DNA of 47,313 nt from an uncultured Clostridia bacterium (GCA_944383925.1 CALWRM010000087.1:1-47313); one strand, 5' to 3'. Counted from the first letter of the stretch, positions 10,027-17,924 are shown. Numbers and translations are program-made. The notes: generated by a model from the letters alone, not told the origin.

Positions 10027-10824
10027 ATGAAGATTATCGACGCCCATTGTCATATATTCCCCGATAAAATTGCCCAAAAAGCCACGGATTCCATCGGGAA
10101 GTTCTATGATTTGGAGATGGAATGCGGCATCGGCAGCTCGCCGGTGCTGTTGCAGGAGGGGGAAGCCCTGGGCGTCGCGGGCTTTGTCGTCTGTTCCACG
10201 GCCACCAAGCCCCATCAGGTGATGAGCATCAACGACTTCATCGCCCAGGCCTGCGCGCAAAATCCGCGCTTCACCGGGCTTGCCACCATGTTTCCCGGCT
10301 TTGAGGACGTGCACGGGGAGTTGCAGCGGGCAAAGGCCATGGGCTTGCACGGCATCAAGCTGCATCCGGACTTTCAGGCCTTCCTGATCGACGATCCGGC
10401 CGCGCTGCCCATCTACGAGGCGGCCCAGGAGCTGGAGATGCCCATCCTTTTCCACACCGGCGACAGGCGCTACCCCTATTCCCACCCCAGCCGTTTGGCA
10501 AAGATCTGCCGCATGTTCCCGCGCCTGCTGACGGTGGGCGCCCACTTTGGCGGCTACAGCGTTTGGGACCAGTTGGACGCCTATGAGGGCGTGGAAAACG
10601 TATGTTTTGATACCTCCTCGTCCCTAGCCTTCATCGATCCGGAACAGGCGGTTTCGCTGATCCATCGTTTCGGCGCGGAGCGCTTTATGTTCGGTTCCGA
10701 CTTCCCCATGTGGAAGCAGGAGGACGAGCTGGCGCGCTTCCTGGCCCTGCCCCTGACCCAGGACGAACAGGAGCAGATCCTCTATCGCACGGCCCAACGG
10801 GTTTACGGCGCAAAAGCGGACTAG
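10027..10824 (+). CDS. Amidohydrolase family protein (metal-dependent TIM-barrel hydrolase)
   Basis: This 265-residue protein opens with IIDAHCHIFPDKI, the HxH metal-binding motif after strand 1 of the amidohydrolase TIM barrel. It continues with GIKLHPDFQ, LFHTGD, VGAHFGG and the terminal metal/catalytic motif FGSDFPMW. This layout matches the Amidohydro_2 group, which includes lactonases, decarboxylases and uncharacterised hydrolases. The ATG at 10027 follows AGGAG; codons upstream lie in the leader inverted repeat and are unlikely to be translated. It stands alone, followed by a terminator-like hairpin. Cytoplasmic; substrate unknown. Confidence 0.82.
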   Translation: MKIIDAHCHIFPDKIAQKATDSIGKFYDLEMECGIGSSPVLLQEGEALGVAGFVVCSTATKPHQVMSINDFIAQACAQNPRFTGLATMFPGFEDVHGELQRAKAMGLHGIKLHPDFQAFLIDDPAALPIYEAAQELEMPILFHTGDRRYPYSHPSRLAKICRMFPRLLTVGAHFGGYSVWDQLDAYEGVENVCFDTSSSLAFIDPEQAVSLIHRFGAERFMFGSDFPMWKQEDELARFLALPLTQDEQEQILYRTAQRVYGAKAD

Positions 10825-10846
10825 GCCCGGCTCTTCCAAGAAAGGC

Positions 10847-10890
10847 AAACACCCCCCTGCTGGCATATGCTGATGGTCAGGGGGGTGTTT
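10847..10890 (+). terminator. Terminator-like hairpin that also contains the next gene's Shine-Dalgarno
   Basis: A perfect 13-bp stem (AAACACCCCCCTG, 10847-10859, with 10878-10890) and 18-nt loop follow the amidohydrolase. The T-run is only three bases. The 3' arm contains the purine run AGGGGGG that serves as Shine-Dalgarno for the ATG at 10895. Confidence 0.65.
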
Positions 10891-10894
10891 CTAT

Positions 10895-11341
10895 ATGGGC
10901 TCCTGGGAGCAAGCTGTGCTGGAACTGCTGCAGGAAAACGGTTGCAAGCCTTGGCGGGAGGGCGAGCTGATTTGCGCGTCGCTGCGGGGCCAGGGCGGCG
11001 AGTACGACCTATATCTGCTTGTCAAGCAGCAGATGCTGGTCTCCGTCGCCCGCTGGCCCAAGGAGGTCCCGGACGAACGACAGATGGAGATGGCCCATTT
11101 TTTGCATCTGGCCAACTTTGGACTGCTGCTGGGCTGCTTTGAGCTGGATTTTGACCAGGGCGATCTGCGCTACCGCTGCTGCCTATACCAACCGGGGCCG
11201 CCGCCTCTCAAGGAGGCCTTGCGGCGCTATCTATTTACCCCTGTGCTCATGATGGAACGCTATGCGCCGGGCATTCAGGCCGTGCTGGAAAAGGGCTGCC
11301 TGGCCCGACGCGCCCTGGCCTTATGCGAGGGGGAAGCATGA
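10895..11341 (+). CDS. YbjN domain-containing protein
   Basis: This 148-residue protein matches the YbjN family (a fold related to type III secretion chaperones): a central segment reading VARWPKEVPDERQMEMAHFLHLANFGLLLGCFELDFDQGDLRYR, then a C-terminal helix ending near a DRY/ERY-like motif (MMERYAPGIQAVLE). Family members lack an agreed enzymatic role and are thought to act as chaperone-like or regulatory proteins. There is no signal peptide. The ATG at 10895 is forced, because an in-frame stop lies 24 nt upstream, and its only RBS is inside the hairpin 10847-10890. The next start is 345 nt away, so it is probably a single-gene unit. Confidence 0.7.
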   Translation: MGSWEQAVLELLQENGCKPWREGELICASLRGQGGEYDLYLLVKQQMLVSVARWPKEVPDERQMEMAHFLHLANFGLLLGCFELDFDQGDLRYRCCLYQPGPPPLKEALRRYLFTPVLMMERYAPGIQAVLEKGCLARRALALCEGEA

Positions 11342-11399
11342 GGACGGGAAGCCGGCCGAGAGGGGCGGCGGCCTCCATGTTTTTTTAGCCTCCAGAGCA

Positions 11400-11428
11400 T
11401 TGACAGTCTATGCCAAAGTTGTTACAAT
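11400..11428 (+). promoter_or_regulatory. Consensus sigma-A promoter of the SH3b gene
   Basis: TTGACA (11400-11405) and TACAAT (11423-11428) are separated by exactly 17 nt. Transcription should start near 11435, leaving a leader of about 250 nt. Confidence 0.8.
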
Positions 11429-11434
11429 ACGTTT

Positions 11435-11685
11435 AAGGCTGGAGTGAAAGGACCGTAAGATCTCCTAGATCCGCAGGGCAGGTGTGTCGCAAGGCAGATC
11501 TGTTGCACGGAAAAGGATGGCGAGAAGCCCTGCTTTTCAAGGGGCTTTCGCGCTTCCTGGGGTTTTGCCGATCCCGACGCCAACCGCCCGAACGGACCGC
11601 TGAGGTCCGGAAGCGGGCAAAGCTCCCAAAGGAACGCCGATGGGAGAAAGACCAAGGGGAATCAAATTTGTAAGGAGGTTTCAAC
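11435..11685 (+). ncRNA. Long structured 5' leader of the SH3b gene, candidate cis-regulatory RNA
   Basis: No credible coding frame fills this 250-nt leader, but it is rich in complementary segments. GCAGGGC (11473-11479) can pair with GCCCTGC (11527-11533). The second of these overlaps GAAGCCC (11524-11530), which can instead pair with GGGCTT at 11542-11547, giving mutually exclusive folds. GCCCG-AA-CGGACC (11586-11598) pairs with GGTCCG-GAAG-CGGGC (11604-11618) around GCTGA. CTCCCA (11623-11628) pairs with TGGGAG (11641-11646). There is no T-run, so any control would be translational or on stability. It matches no riboswitch family that I can confirm by motif. Confidence 0.5.
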
Positions 11686-12054
11686 ATGAAAAAGACGATC
11701 GCTTTGGTTCTGGGTATCGTGATGCTGCTGGCCCTGGCTGTCCCCGCCCTCGCCGCCCCCATCAAGGGTAAGGTGTATGCGGACTATATTCAGGACGCTC
11801 CTGAAGCCGTCGTGAATTGCCGCTCCCTGAACGTGCGCGCCGGCGCCGGCACCAGCTATGACATCCTGGGTGTCGTCCGCAGGGACGAGACCGTGAAGGT
11901 CATCGAGTATGGCTGCGATTGGACCAAGATCTGGTTCTATGACAGCTATGCCTACGTGTCCAGCCGCTACATCGACTTCCCCGTGGTTGAGGTTGTCGTG
12001 GACAACACCATCCCCGGCAAGGTTGCAAAGCTCCCCGCAGCGGCGACCAACTAA
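11686..12054 (+). CDS. Secreted bacterial SH3 (SH3b) domain protein
   Basis: This 122-residue protein starts with a clear Sec signal peptide (MKKTIALVLGIVMLLALAVPALA, cleavage near residue 23), followed by one SH3b domain at about 37-105. The family signature LNVRAGAGTSYDILGVVRRDETVKV is clear and ends in WTKIWFYDSYAYVSSRYI. SH3b domains bind peptidoglycan, so the mature protein probably sits in the cell wall. There is no catalytic domain, unusual for a stand-alone SH3b protein. Strong promoter, long leader, ideal AAGGAGG RBS and biased codons together suggest high, regulated expression. It is monocistronic. Confidence 0.85.
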   Translation: MKKTIALVLGIVMLLALAVPALAAPIKGKVYADYIQDAPEAVVNCRSLNVRAGAGTSYDILGVVRRDETVKVIEYGCDWTKIWFYDSYAYVSSRYIDFPVVEVVVDNTIPGKVAKLPAAATN

Positions 12055-12141
12055 TGCGCGCTGCATATAAGCTGTGTAAGCACGCATACCCCAGTTGAAG
12101 AAGGACTCTCCATGTGGCAAAACGCTGGGGCAAACCAAAAA

Positions 12142-12181
12142 AAAGGTGCCCCGCTTTCAGAACCGAAAGCGGGGCACCTTT
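12142..12181. terminator. Bidirectional terminator between the SH3b and DUF1836 genes
   Basis: A perfect 17-bp stem (AAAGGTGCCCCGCTTTC, 12142-12158, with 12165-12181) and 6-nt loop are preceded by an A8 run and end in TTT. It serves both convergent genes. Confidence 0.9.
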
Positions 12182-12225
12182 ACAATAAGGGCGAATAAAA
12201 AGAAGGAATAATAAGGGGAGAGCCA

Positions 12226-12759
12226 TCAATCGGGCTGCACGTCCCGGATGAACTGCTGGGCCATGGTCTTGGAGGCGCCGGCCAACAGGGCCATGTTCAG
12301 GGCGCCGCTGTTGAGCGAGGCAATGGTGCCGGTAAACAGCTGAGGGGCTTCGCGCCCCGTCTGCACGATGAAGGCGAAGGCCTTTTCCTGCGCGTCGCAG
12401 AAATTGTCATAGGTCTGCGGCAATAGGGCCGGGTCCGCTCCGTCGATGAGCAGGGCGTGGATGTCGGCGATGGATAGCACCTGCTTGAGCATGCAGATGA
12501 AGACGAGATAGGCGATGTGCTCGCGGCTGTACCGCTTTCGCACGGGCGGAGGAAGAACTTTGCTCTTGACGTAGTTGTTGATCATGGCCGCGGTGATGAA
12601 CTTATCGTCCCCTGGCATGTAGAGCTGTAGGAACTTTTCAACCAGCAACACCACTTGGTCCATATATAGATCAATCTGCGGAAGCTCCCTCCAACGCGGA
12701 ATATGGTGCTGGCAAACCTGATCGCCCCATGCCTTCAGCGCGGGAGAATGGGTGTTCAT
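12226..12759 (-). CDS. DUF1836 domain-containing protein
   Basis: This 177-residue protein carries the DUF1836 signature: HIPRWRELPQIDLYMDQVVLLVEKFL (about 18-44), then ITAAMINNYVKSKVLPPPVRKRYSREHIAYLVFICMLK (about 54-92), a segment resembling a MerR-like helix-turn-helix. The family is common in Firmicutes and is of unproven function; a DNA-binding role is an inference from the HTH-like part. The start ATG (12757-12759) has AAAGGAG upstream. Its promoter is divergent from that of the SGNH hydrolase. Confidence 0.8.
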   Translation of the reverse strand: MNTHSPALKAWGDQVCQHHIPRWRELPQIDLYMDQVVLLVEKFLQLYMPGDDKFITAAMINNYVKSKVLPPPVRKRYSREHIAYLVFICMLKQVLSIADIHALLIDGADPALLPQTYDNFCDAQEKAFAFIVQTGREAPQLFTGTIASLNSGALNMALLAGASKTMAQQFIRDVQPD

Positions 12760-12789
12760 GCAAGAGACTCCTTTCCTGATTCTAGACCT

Positions 12790-12818
12790 ATTCTATCACG
12801 GTTTTGCAAATTGTGCAA
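12790..12818 (-). promoter_or_regulatory. Promoter of the DUF1836 gene
   Basis: Minus-strand TTGCAC (12818-12813) and TAGAAT (12795-12790) are spaced 17 nt, about 30 nt before the start codon. Confidence 0.65.
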
Positions 12819-12836
12819 TAACAAAAGAGATAGCGG

Positions 12837-12865
12837 TTGACATGATAGGACGCGCGTGATAAACT
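12837..12865 (+). promoter_or_regulatory. Promoter of the SGNH hydrolase gene
   Basis: TTGACA (12837-12842) and TAAACT (12860-12865) are spaced 17 nt, about 40 nt before the ATG at 12907. Confidence 0.7.
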
Positions 12866-12906
12866 AGTTTCGAAAACTAGATCATACGCCACGGAGGACT
12901 CGGGTT

Positions 12907-13596
12907 ATGTTGAGCAAGATCACGGTTTGGGGTGATTCCATTCTCAAGGGCATCGTGTTGGACGAGCAGAAGGGCCGCTATGTACCCTTGCGCGACCAAA
13001 GCTGCCTTGCGCTGACGGCCAAGCGGCTGGGCATCGAGATTAGCAACCACGCCCACTTTGGCATGACCAGCGAAAAGGGAAGGCTGCTGGTGCAGCGCGG
13101 CTTGCAACAGGCCAAGGAGGAAGGCGCCCAAGCGGGCCTGATCGGCTTTGGCGGCAACGACATCGACTACAATTGGCGCGCCATATCCGAACACCCCGAG
13201 GAGGAGCATCTGCCCAACACGCCGCCCGAGCAGTTCCGCAGGAACGTGGAGGAGATGATCGAGCTCCATGAGAGGGCCGGCATCATGCCGGTGCTGATGA
13301 GCCTGCCGCCCATCGACGCCCCCCGCTACTTCAACTGGCTTTCCAGGGGCTTGAGCGCAAAGAACATCCTGCAGTGGTTGGGCGATGTGCAGCAGATCTA
13401 CCGCAGCCACCTGAGCTATGACGCCATTGTCCGCGAGGTTGCCCGGGAAAAGGGCTGCGCCCTGCTGGACGTGCGTCAGGCCTTCACCAAGCTGGCCGAC
13501 AGCCTGCCCTATCTTTGCCTGGACGGCATCCACCCCAACCTACAGGGCCATGCGCTGATGGAGGGCGTGTTCGAGGCGGGCTTTGCCGCCATTTAG
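12907..13596 (+). CDS. SGNH/GDSL-type hydrolase
   Basis: This 229-residue cytoplasmic protein has the block signatures of the SGNH hydrolase superfamily: VWGDSILKG (block I, catalytic Ser about residue 11), FGGNDIDYNW (block III, Gly-Asn), and CLDGIHPNLQGH near the C-terminus (block V, catalytic Asp and His). These enzymes are esterases, lipases or carbohydrate deacetylases. There is no signal peptide. The ATG follows GGAGGACTCGG. Substrate cannot be inferred. It is followed after 62 nt by a DegV gene on the same strand, but a dedicated RBS and A/T-rich gap leave operon status open. Confidence 0.85.
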   Translation: MLSKITVWGDSILKGIVLDEQKGRYVPLRDQSCLALTAKRLGIEISNHAHFGMTSEKGRLLVQRGLQQAKEEGAQAGLIGFGGNDIDYNWRAISEHPEEEHLPNTPPEQFRRNVEEMIELHERAGIMPVLMSLPPIDAPRYFNWLSRGLSAKNILQWLGDVQQIYRSHLSYDAIVREVAREKGCALLDVRQAFTKLADSLPYLCLDGIHPNLQGHALMEGVFEAGFAAI

Positions 13597-13658
13597 GCCA
13601 AGCGTTCGTTCTTAAGATATTCGATTTCATAATGATAGAGGAAGCGGGAGGAGTTACA

Positions 13659-14528
13659 ATGTCTTTTGCCATCGTTACGGATTCATCCGCCAATTTGCCC
13701 AACGAAATCATCGATCAATACGGCATTGAGATCGCGTCCCTGGTGTTTCGCGTGGAGGATCGGGTCTATCTCAGCTATGAAAAGGGTCAAGATAACGATC
13801 TAAAGCGCTTCTACACCATGATGCGCAACAAGGAGGATGTGAAGACCTCCTGCATCGAGGCCGCCCGCTGTAAGGAACTGTTCGAGCGGCTGCTGGACCA
13901 GGGCCAAGACGTGCTGTACCTGGGCTTTTCCTCCGCCCTGAGCGCCACCTACCAGGTGGCCCAGATGGTGCTGGAGCAGCTGCGACCCAAATACCCCCAT
14001 CGCAGGATCTATCATGTGGATACCCTGGCAGCCTCCCTGGGCGAGGGCCTGCTGGTTCTGCATGCCGCCAGGCAGCGGGAGCAGGGCAAGAGCATCGAGG
14101 AGGTCTACAACTGGCAATTGGACAACCGGCTGCGCCTGTGCCACTGGTTCACCGTGGAGGATCTGTTCTTCCTAAAGAGGGGCGGCCGTGTCTCCGCGGC
14201 GACGGCCGTGCTCGGCACCATGCTGGGCATCAAGCCCGTGCTGCACGTGGACAACGAGGGCAGGCTCATCAACGTAGCCAAGGCGCGCGGACGCAAAAAC
14301 TCACTGGACGCCTTGGTTAAGCATATGGAGGAGACGGTGGAAAACCCGGCCGAGCAGACCATCTGCATCTCCCACGGCGATTGCATCGAGGACGCGCAGT
14401 ATGTGGCGGAACAGGTGCAAAAGAAGATCGGCGTCAAGGATGTCGTCATCCACTATGTGGATCCCGTGGTGGGCGCGCATTCCGGACCGGGCACCGTGGC
14501 GCTGTTCTTCCTGGGATCCAGGCGCTAA
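13659..14528 (+). CDS. DegV family fatty-acid-binding protein
   Basis: This 289-residue DegV-type protein starts with FAIVTDSSANLPNEII and contains YLGFSSALSATYQVAQMV, the DTLAASLGEG segment and FTVEDLFFLKRGGRVSAATAVLGTMLGIKPVL, all landmarks of the family. DegV (FakB-type) proteins bind a single fatty acid and present it to the kinase FakA for phosphorylation; no fakA lies in this window. The ATG at 13659 follows GGGAGGAG; the frame is open further upstream but overlaps the preceding gene. A strong terminator follows. Confidence 0.88.
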   Translation: MSFAIVTDSSANLPNEIIDQYGIEIASLVFRVEDRVYLSYEKGQDNDLKRFYTMMRNKEDVKTSCIEAARCKELFERLLDQGQDVLYLGFSSALSATYQVAQMVLEQLRPKYPHRRIYHVDTLAASLGEGLLVLHAARQREQGKSIEEVYNWQLDNRLRLCHWFTVEDLFFLKRGGRVSAATAVLGTMLGIKPVLHVDNEGRLINVAKARGRKNSLDALVKHMEETVENPAEQTICISHGDCIEDAQYVAEQVQKKIGVKDVVIHYVDPVVGAHSGPGTVALFFLGSRR

Positions 14529-14570
14529 CGGATCTATCTGAAGAGCAATTTTTGCCCTACACGTGGGTAG

Positions 14571-14616
14571 AAGGCCCTTTCTTTCCAGCGTATGAGCTGA
14601 AGGAAGGGCCTTTTTT
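14571..14616 (+). terminator. Rho-independent terminator of the DegV gene
   Basis: AAGGCCCTT (14571-14579) pairs with AAGGGCCTT (14604-14612), with a smaller CAGC/GCTG stem inside the loop, and is followed by a T6 run. Confidence 0.8.
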
Positions 14617-14638
14617 GTGGCGGACAACGAGAAAAACG

Positions 14639-14774
14639 CGCCAAACAATGCAAATAACACCAAGGATTTACAAAGAATTAAATAATCTTTGGCGTTCATA
14701 CTTTGTTCAAACTTTATTCAAAGCAGGCTTGTATACTGTGAGGGAAAGACCGGACCCGCCTGTGGTGGCTCCGG
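14639..14774 (+). promoter_or_regulatory. Promoter and inverted repeats upstream of the ABC operon
   Basis: A -10-like TATACT lies at 14732-14737; no good -35 is visible, so an activator or another sigma factor is possible. Upstream, CCAAGGATT (14660-14668) is complementary to AATCTTTGG (14684-14692) with one G-U pair, and CGCCAAA (14639-14645) to TTTGGCG (14688-14694). TTCAAA occurs twice (14706, 14717). CCGGA/TCCGG (14750-14754 with 14770-14774) flank a loop just before the RBS. Confidence 0.45.
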
Positions 14775-14800
14775 TAGGGGATTTTCAAGGAGGTAGGAGC

Positions 14801-15751
14801 ATGATCGAAATCAAAAACGTAACCAAGCGCTACGGCACCAAGCTGGCCGTGGACGATGTTACGTTCACGATCAACAAGGGCGAGGTTCTCGGTTTCCTGG
14901 GCCGCAATGGCGCGGGAAAGAGCACGACCATGAACATCGTCACCGGCTACATATCCGCCACATCCGGTCAGGTGCTGGTGGACGGTATGGACATACTGGA
15001 GGAGCCGCGGCAGGCCAAGCGCTGTATCGGTTATCTGCCCGAGCAGCCTCCGCTATATATGGACATGACGGTGGAGGAGTACCTGTACTTCGTTTGCGAC
15101 ATCAAGGAAGTGCGCAAGCGCAACCAAAAGGCGCATCTGGAGGACATTTACGAGCTCGTCAAGATCGCCGACGTGCGCAAGCGCCTGATTAAGAACCTCT
15201 CCAAGGGCTATAAGCAGCGCGTGGGCCTGGCCCAGGCGCTGGTGGGCAATCCGGACGTGATCATCATGGACGAACCCACCGTCGGCCTGGATCCCCGCCA
15301 GATCATCGAGATCCGCCGCCTGATTCGCGACCTTGGCCACAACCACACCGTGGTGCTCTCCTCGCACATCCTCCACGAGGTGTCCGATGTTTGCGACCGC
15401 GTGGTCATTATCAACAACGGCAAGATCGTCGCCCAAGACAGCCTGGAACACCTGACCCAGGGCATCGGCGAGGGCGTGCGCATGATGGTGCGCGTCGTGG
15501 GGCCGGAAAAGCCCGTGCAGCGCCTCATCCGCAATGTGCCCGGCGTGTCGCTGGCCGAACCCATGGGCATGAAGGAGCCCGACTCCATGGACTTTATGGT
15601 CGAGTCCGCTCCCGGAAACGATGTGCGCCGTCCCCTTGTCAACGCCCTGGTTTCCGGCGGCTATTCGCTCTTGATGCTCCGGCCCATGGACGTGACGCTG
15701 GAAGACATCTTCCTGCAGCTGACAAGCGAGAGTAGTGAGGGAGGAAACTAG
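14801..15751 (+). CDS. ABC transporter ATP-binding protein (GldA-like)
   Basis: This 316-residue ATPase has Walker A GRNGAGKSTT (about 37-46), Q-loop region GYLPEQPPLYMDMTVEEYL, the ABC signature LSKGYKQRVGLAQAL, Walker B VIIMDEPTVGLDP and H-loop LSSHILHEV. The C-terminal 90 residues form the extension typical of ATPases paired with ABC-2 permeases. It is most like the GldA/CcmA-type exporters. The ATG at 14801 follows AAGGAGGTAGG; the open frame upstream crosses the promoter and is not used. It is the first gene of a tight four-gene operon whose permease starts 2 nt after its stop codon. Confidence 0.92.
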   Translation: MIEIKNVTKRYGTKLAVDDVTFTINKGEVLGFLGRNGAGKSTTMNIVTGYISATSGQVLVDGMDILEEPRQAKRCIGYLPEQPPLYMDMTVEEYLYFVCDIKEVRKRNQKAHLEDIYELVKIADVRKRLIKNLSKGYKQRVGLAQALVGNPDVIIMDEPTVGLDPRQIIEIRRLIRDLGHNHTVVLSSHILHEVSDVCDRVVIINNGKIVAQDSLEHLTQGIGEGVRMMVRVVGPEKPVQRLIRNVPGVSLAEPMGMKEPDSMDFMVESAPGNDVRRPLVNALVSGGYSLLMLRPMDVTLEDIFLQLTSESSEGGN

Positions 15752-15753
15752 CC

Positions 15754-16464
15754 ATGTTGGCCATCTATCGCAGAGAATTGCAGTCGTACTTCTTTTCGCC
15801 TCTGGGCTATGTGTTCATGGGCAGCTTCCTGTTCGTGTCGGGCATCTTCTTTGCCTTTGGCAACATCATGAGCGTCAGCTCCAGCTTTGGCACCATGCTC
15901 TCCAACGTTTCCTTCATCTTCATGTTGGTGGTGCCCATCTTGACCATGCGCCTGATGAGCGACGAGCGCCGCACCAAGACGGACCAGCTTTTGCTCACAA
16001 GCCCCGTCTCGCTGTGGTCCATCGTGGTCGGCAAGTTCTTTGCCGCCTGCACGGTGTTTCTCCTGACCCTGGTGCTTACGGGCGTCTACGTCATCATCCT
16101 TTCCGCCTATGGATCCATCTCCTTTGGCGAGGTGTTCGTCAACTACCTGGGCTTTTTCATGACGGGCTGCTGCATGATCGCCGTCGGGCTGTTCATCTCC
16201 ACCCAGACCGAGAGCCAGGTAACGGCCGCCATCGCGACCTTTGGCGCCATCCTGTTGATCTACCTGATGGATTCCATCGTCTCGGTGATCTCCATCAACT
16301 TCATCGGCGTGGTGTTGGAGTGGCTGAGCCTATTCAGCCGTTTCTCCGATTTCACCAACGGCATCTTGAATATATCTAGCACCATCTATATGATCACCTT
16401 CTCCGCGGTGTTCCTGTTCCTGACGGTGGCCTCCGTTGAAAAGAGAAGATGGAGTGAGGGTTGA
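15754..16464 (+). CDS. ABC-2 type permease (GldF-like)
   Basis: This 236-residue protein has about six hydrophobic segments (about 15-40, 50-72, 95-125, 138-162, 168-195, 212-232) and begins with MLAIYRRELQSYFFSPLGYVFMG, typical of GldF/ABC-2 permeases. The DERRTKTDQLLLTSPVSLWSIVVGKF segment between the second and third helices is the conserved cytoplasmic coupling region. It should pair with the ATPase immediately upstream and lies directly before the GldG-like gene, whose reading frame begins at its stop codon. Confidence 0.88.
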   Translation: MLAIYRRELQSYFFSPLGYVFMGSFLFVSGIFFAFGNIMSVSSSFGTMLSNVSFIFMLVVPILTMRLMSDERRTKTDQLLLTSPVSLWSIVVGKFFAACTVFLLTLVLTGVYVIILSAYGSISFGEVFVNYLGFFMTGCCMIAVGLFISTQTESQVTAAIATFGAILLIYLMDSIVSVISINFIGVVLEWLSLFSRFSDFTNGILNISSTIYMITFSAVFLFLTVASVEKRRWSEG

Positions 16465-16469
16465 TTGCC

Positions 16470-17924
16470 ATGAAAAAGCCGGACCTGAAAAACATTTGGA
16501 ACAATAAGAAGTTCCGCCATGGCGGATTGTCCGCCGTGCTGGCGGTGATCGTTGTGGCCGTTGCCGTATTGCTGAACGTGGGCGTCTCCATGCTTGAAAC
16601 CCGCTTTAATCTCTCGGTGGACATGTCTAAGAATCAGATGTTCTCCATCTCCGAGCAGACCAAGCGCACCCTGTCCAGCCTCGATGAGCCTGTGAAGATC
16701 TATGGCTTGATGCGCACAGGAAACGAAAATGTGTATATTTCGGAATTGATGGACAATTATCGCAAGCTGGCGCCCGATTACATCACCACCCAGGTGGTGG
16801 ATCCCGTCCAGAATCCCACCTTTGCCCGTCAGTTTACCGACGTGGAGCTGTCGGAAAACTCCGTCATCATCACCAACGAAGACGGCTCCAAGGTGCGCGC
16901 CATCGACTACTACGATATGTTTGAGCTTGGCTACGACTCCTCGACCTATTCCACCTATGCCAGGTCCTTCAAGGGCGAGCAGAAGATCACCAACGCCATC
17001 ACCTTTGTGACCGCCGATTCCGTCACCAACGCCTACTTCCTTTCCGGCCACAAGGAGGTTGCCCTGTCCGATCTGAGCCACCTGATCGAGTATCTGGAGG
17101 GCGAGAACCTGGCCGTGAGCGAGCTGCCCGGCACGGAGCTGTCCAAGCTGCAACAGGGCGACATCCTCATCATCGCAAGCCCCCAGACGGACCTGACCGA
17201 CGAGGAACGCCAGATCATCAAGGAATTCCTGGAAAACGACGGCTATATGCTGTACATGACGGACCCGGGCTATGGCACGCTGCCCAACTTCGAGTCCCTG
17301 ATCGAGCTGTACAACGTGACCTTTAACCACGACGTGGTGATGGAAACCAGCCAGTCCAACTACTACAACTATCCCACCTTCATCGTGCCCAACGTGGGCA
17401 CCCACGAGAGCGTCAGCGGCCTGACCGAGAACTCCCAGGTGGCCGTGCTGCCCTACGCCCAGTCCTTTACCCTGCCGCAAATCGAGCAGACCGCCATTTC
17501 GGTGGAGGCGATCCTGACCACCAGCGAAGGCGCCTACGGCAAGACCAACCTGGAGTCCACCACCGCCGAGATGGAGGACGGAGACATCCCCGGCCCCCTG
17601 ACCGTCGGCTTGGTGATCCGCGAGGTTGACCAGGACGGCGAGGACGCCGGCACGAAGATCGTGCTGCTGGGCAACTCCAACTTTGTGACCAACCAGAGCT
17701 TCTACGGCCTGAGCGGCAACACCGATCTGTTCCTCGGCTCCGTGAAGTGGATGATGGGCCAGAGCGACACCGTCACCATCGTCGGCAAGAACCTGCTCGG
17801 CAACTCCCTGCGCTTCACCAGCGCATTGCAGATGTACGTCCTCTCCGGCATTTCCATCCTGGGCCTGCCCCTGGTGGTGCTGGTGTGCGGCATGGTGGTT
17901 TGGCTGAGAAGGAGGCACCTGTAA
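16470..17924 (+). CDS. GldG-like ABC transporter auxiliary protein
   Basis: This 484-residue protein has one N-terminal membrane helix (about 20-42), a large extracytoplasmic region and a C-terminal helix (about 455-478) ending in WLRRRHL. The start MFSISEQTKRTLSSLDEPVKIYGLMRTG after the helix is the hallmark of the GldG/ABC_transp_aux family. DILIIASPQTDLTDEERQIIKEFLENDGYMLYMTDPG resembles the ThuA-like fold of these proteins. GldG partners GldA and GldF in Bacteroidetes gliding and secretion; Firmicute versions have no established cargo. The ATG at 16470 is better placed relative to GAGTGAGGG than the TTG at 16461 that overlaps the permease stop. Confidence 0.82.
   Translation: MKKPDLKNIWNNKKFRHGGLSAVLAVIVVAVAVLLNVGVSMLETRFNLSVDMSKNQMFSISEQTKRTLSSLDEPVKIYGLMRTGNENVYISELMDNYRKLAPDYITTQVVDPVQNPTFARQFTDVELSENSVIITNEDGSKVRAIDYYDMFELGYDSSTYSTYARSFKGEQKITNAITFVTADSVTNAYFLSGHKEVALSDLSHLIEYLEGENLAVSELPGTELSKLQQGDILIIASPQTDLTDEERQIIKEFLENDGYMLYMTDPGYGTLPNFESLIELYNVTFNHDVVMETSQSNYYNYPTFIVPNVGTHESVSGLTENSQVAVLPYAQSFTLPQIEQTAISVEAILTTSEGAYGKTNLESTTAEMEDGDIPGPLTVGLVIREVDQDGEDAGTKIVLLGNSNFVTNQSFYGLSGNTDLFLGSVKWMMGQSDTVTIVGKNLLGNSLRFTSALQMYVLSGISILGLPLVVLVCGMVVWLRRRHL

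Noticed and set aside
10027..10824. L-fuconolactonase role for the amidohydrolase, linking it to the fucosidase region
   Set aside because: The Amidohydro_2 fold includes fuconolactonases, but the gene is 17 kb away with many unrelated genes between, and the motifs do not discriminate.
11435..11685. Assignment of the SH3b leader to the c-di-AMP (ydaO) or c-di-GMP (GEMM) riboswitch
   Set aside because: A CCCGA-like segment near 11588 and a CAGGGCA-like segment near 11475 are superficially similar, but the remaining conserved core motifs are absent, so I leave the family open.
14381..14800. In-frame N-terminal extension of the ABC ATPase into the DegV gene
   Set aside because: It crosses a strong terminator and the promoter region; ATG 14801 has an AAGGAGG RBS and gives the standard ATPase N-terminus.
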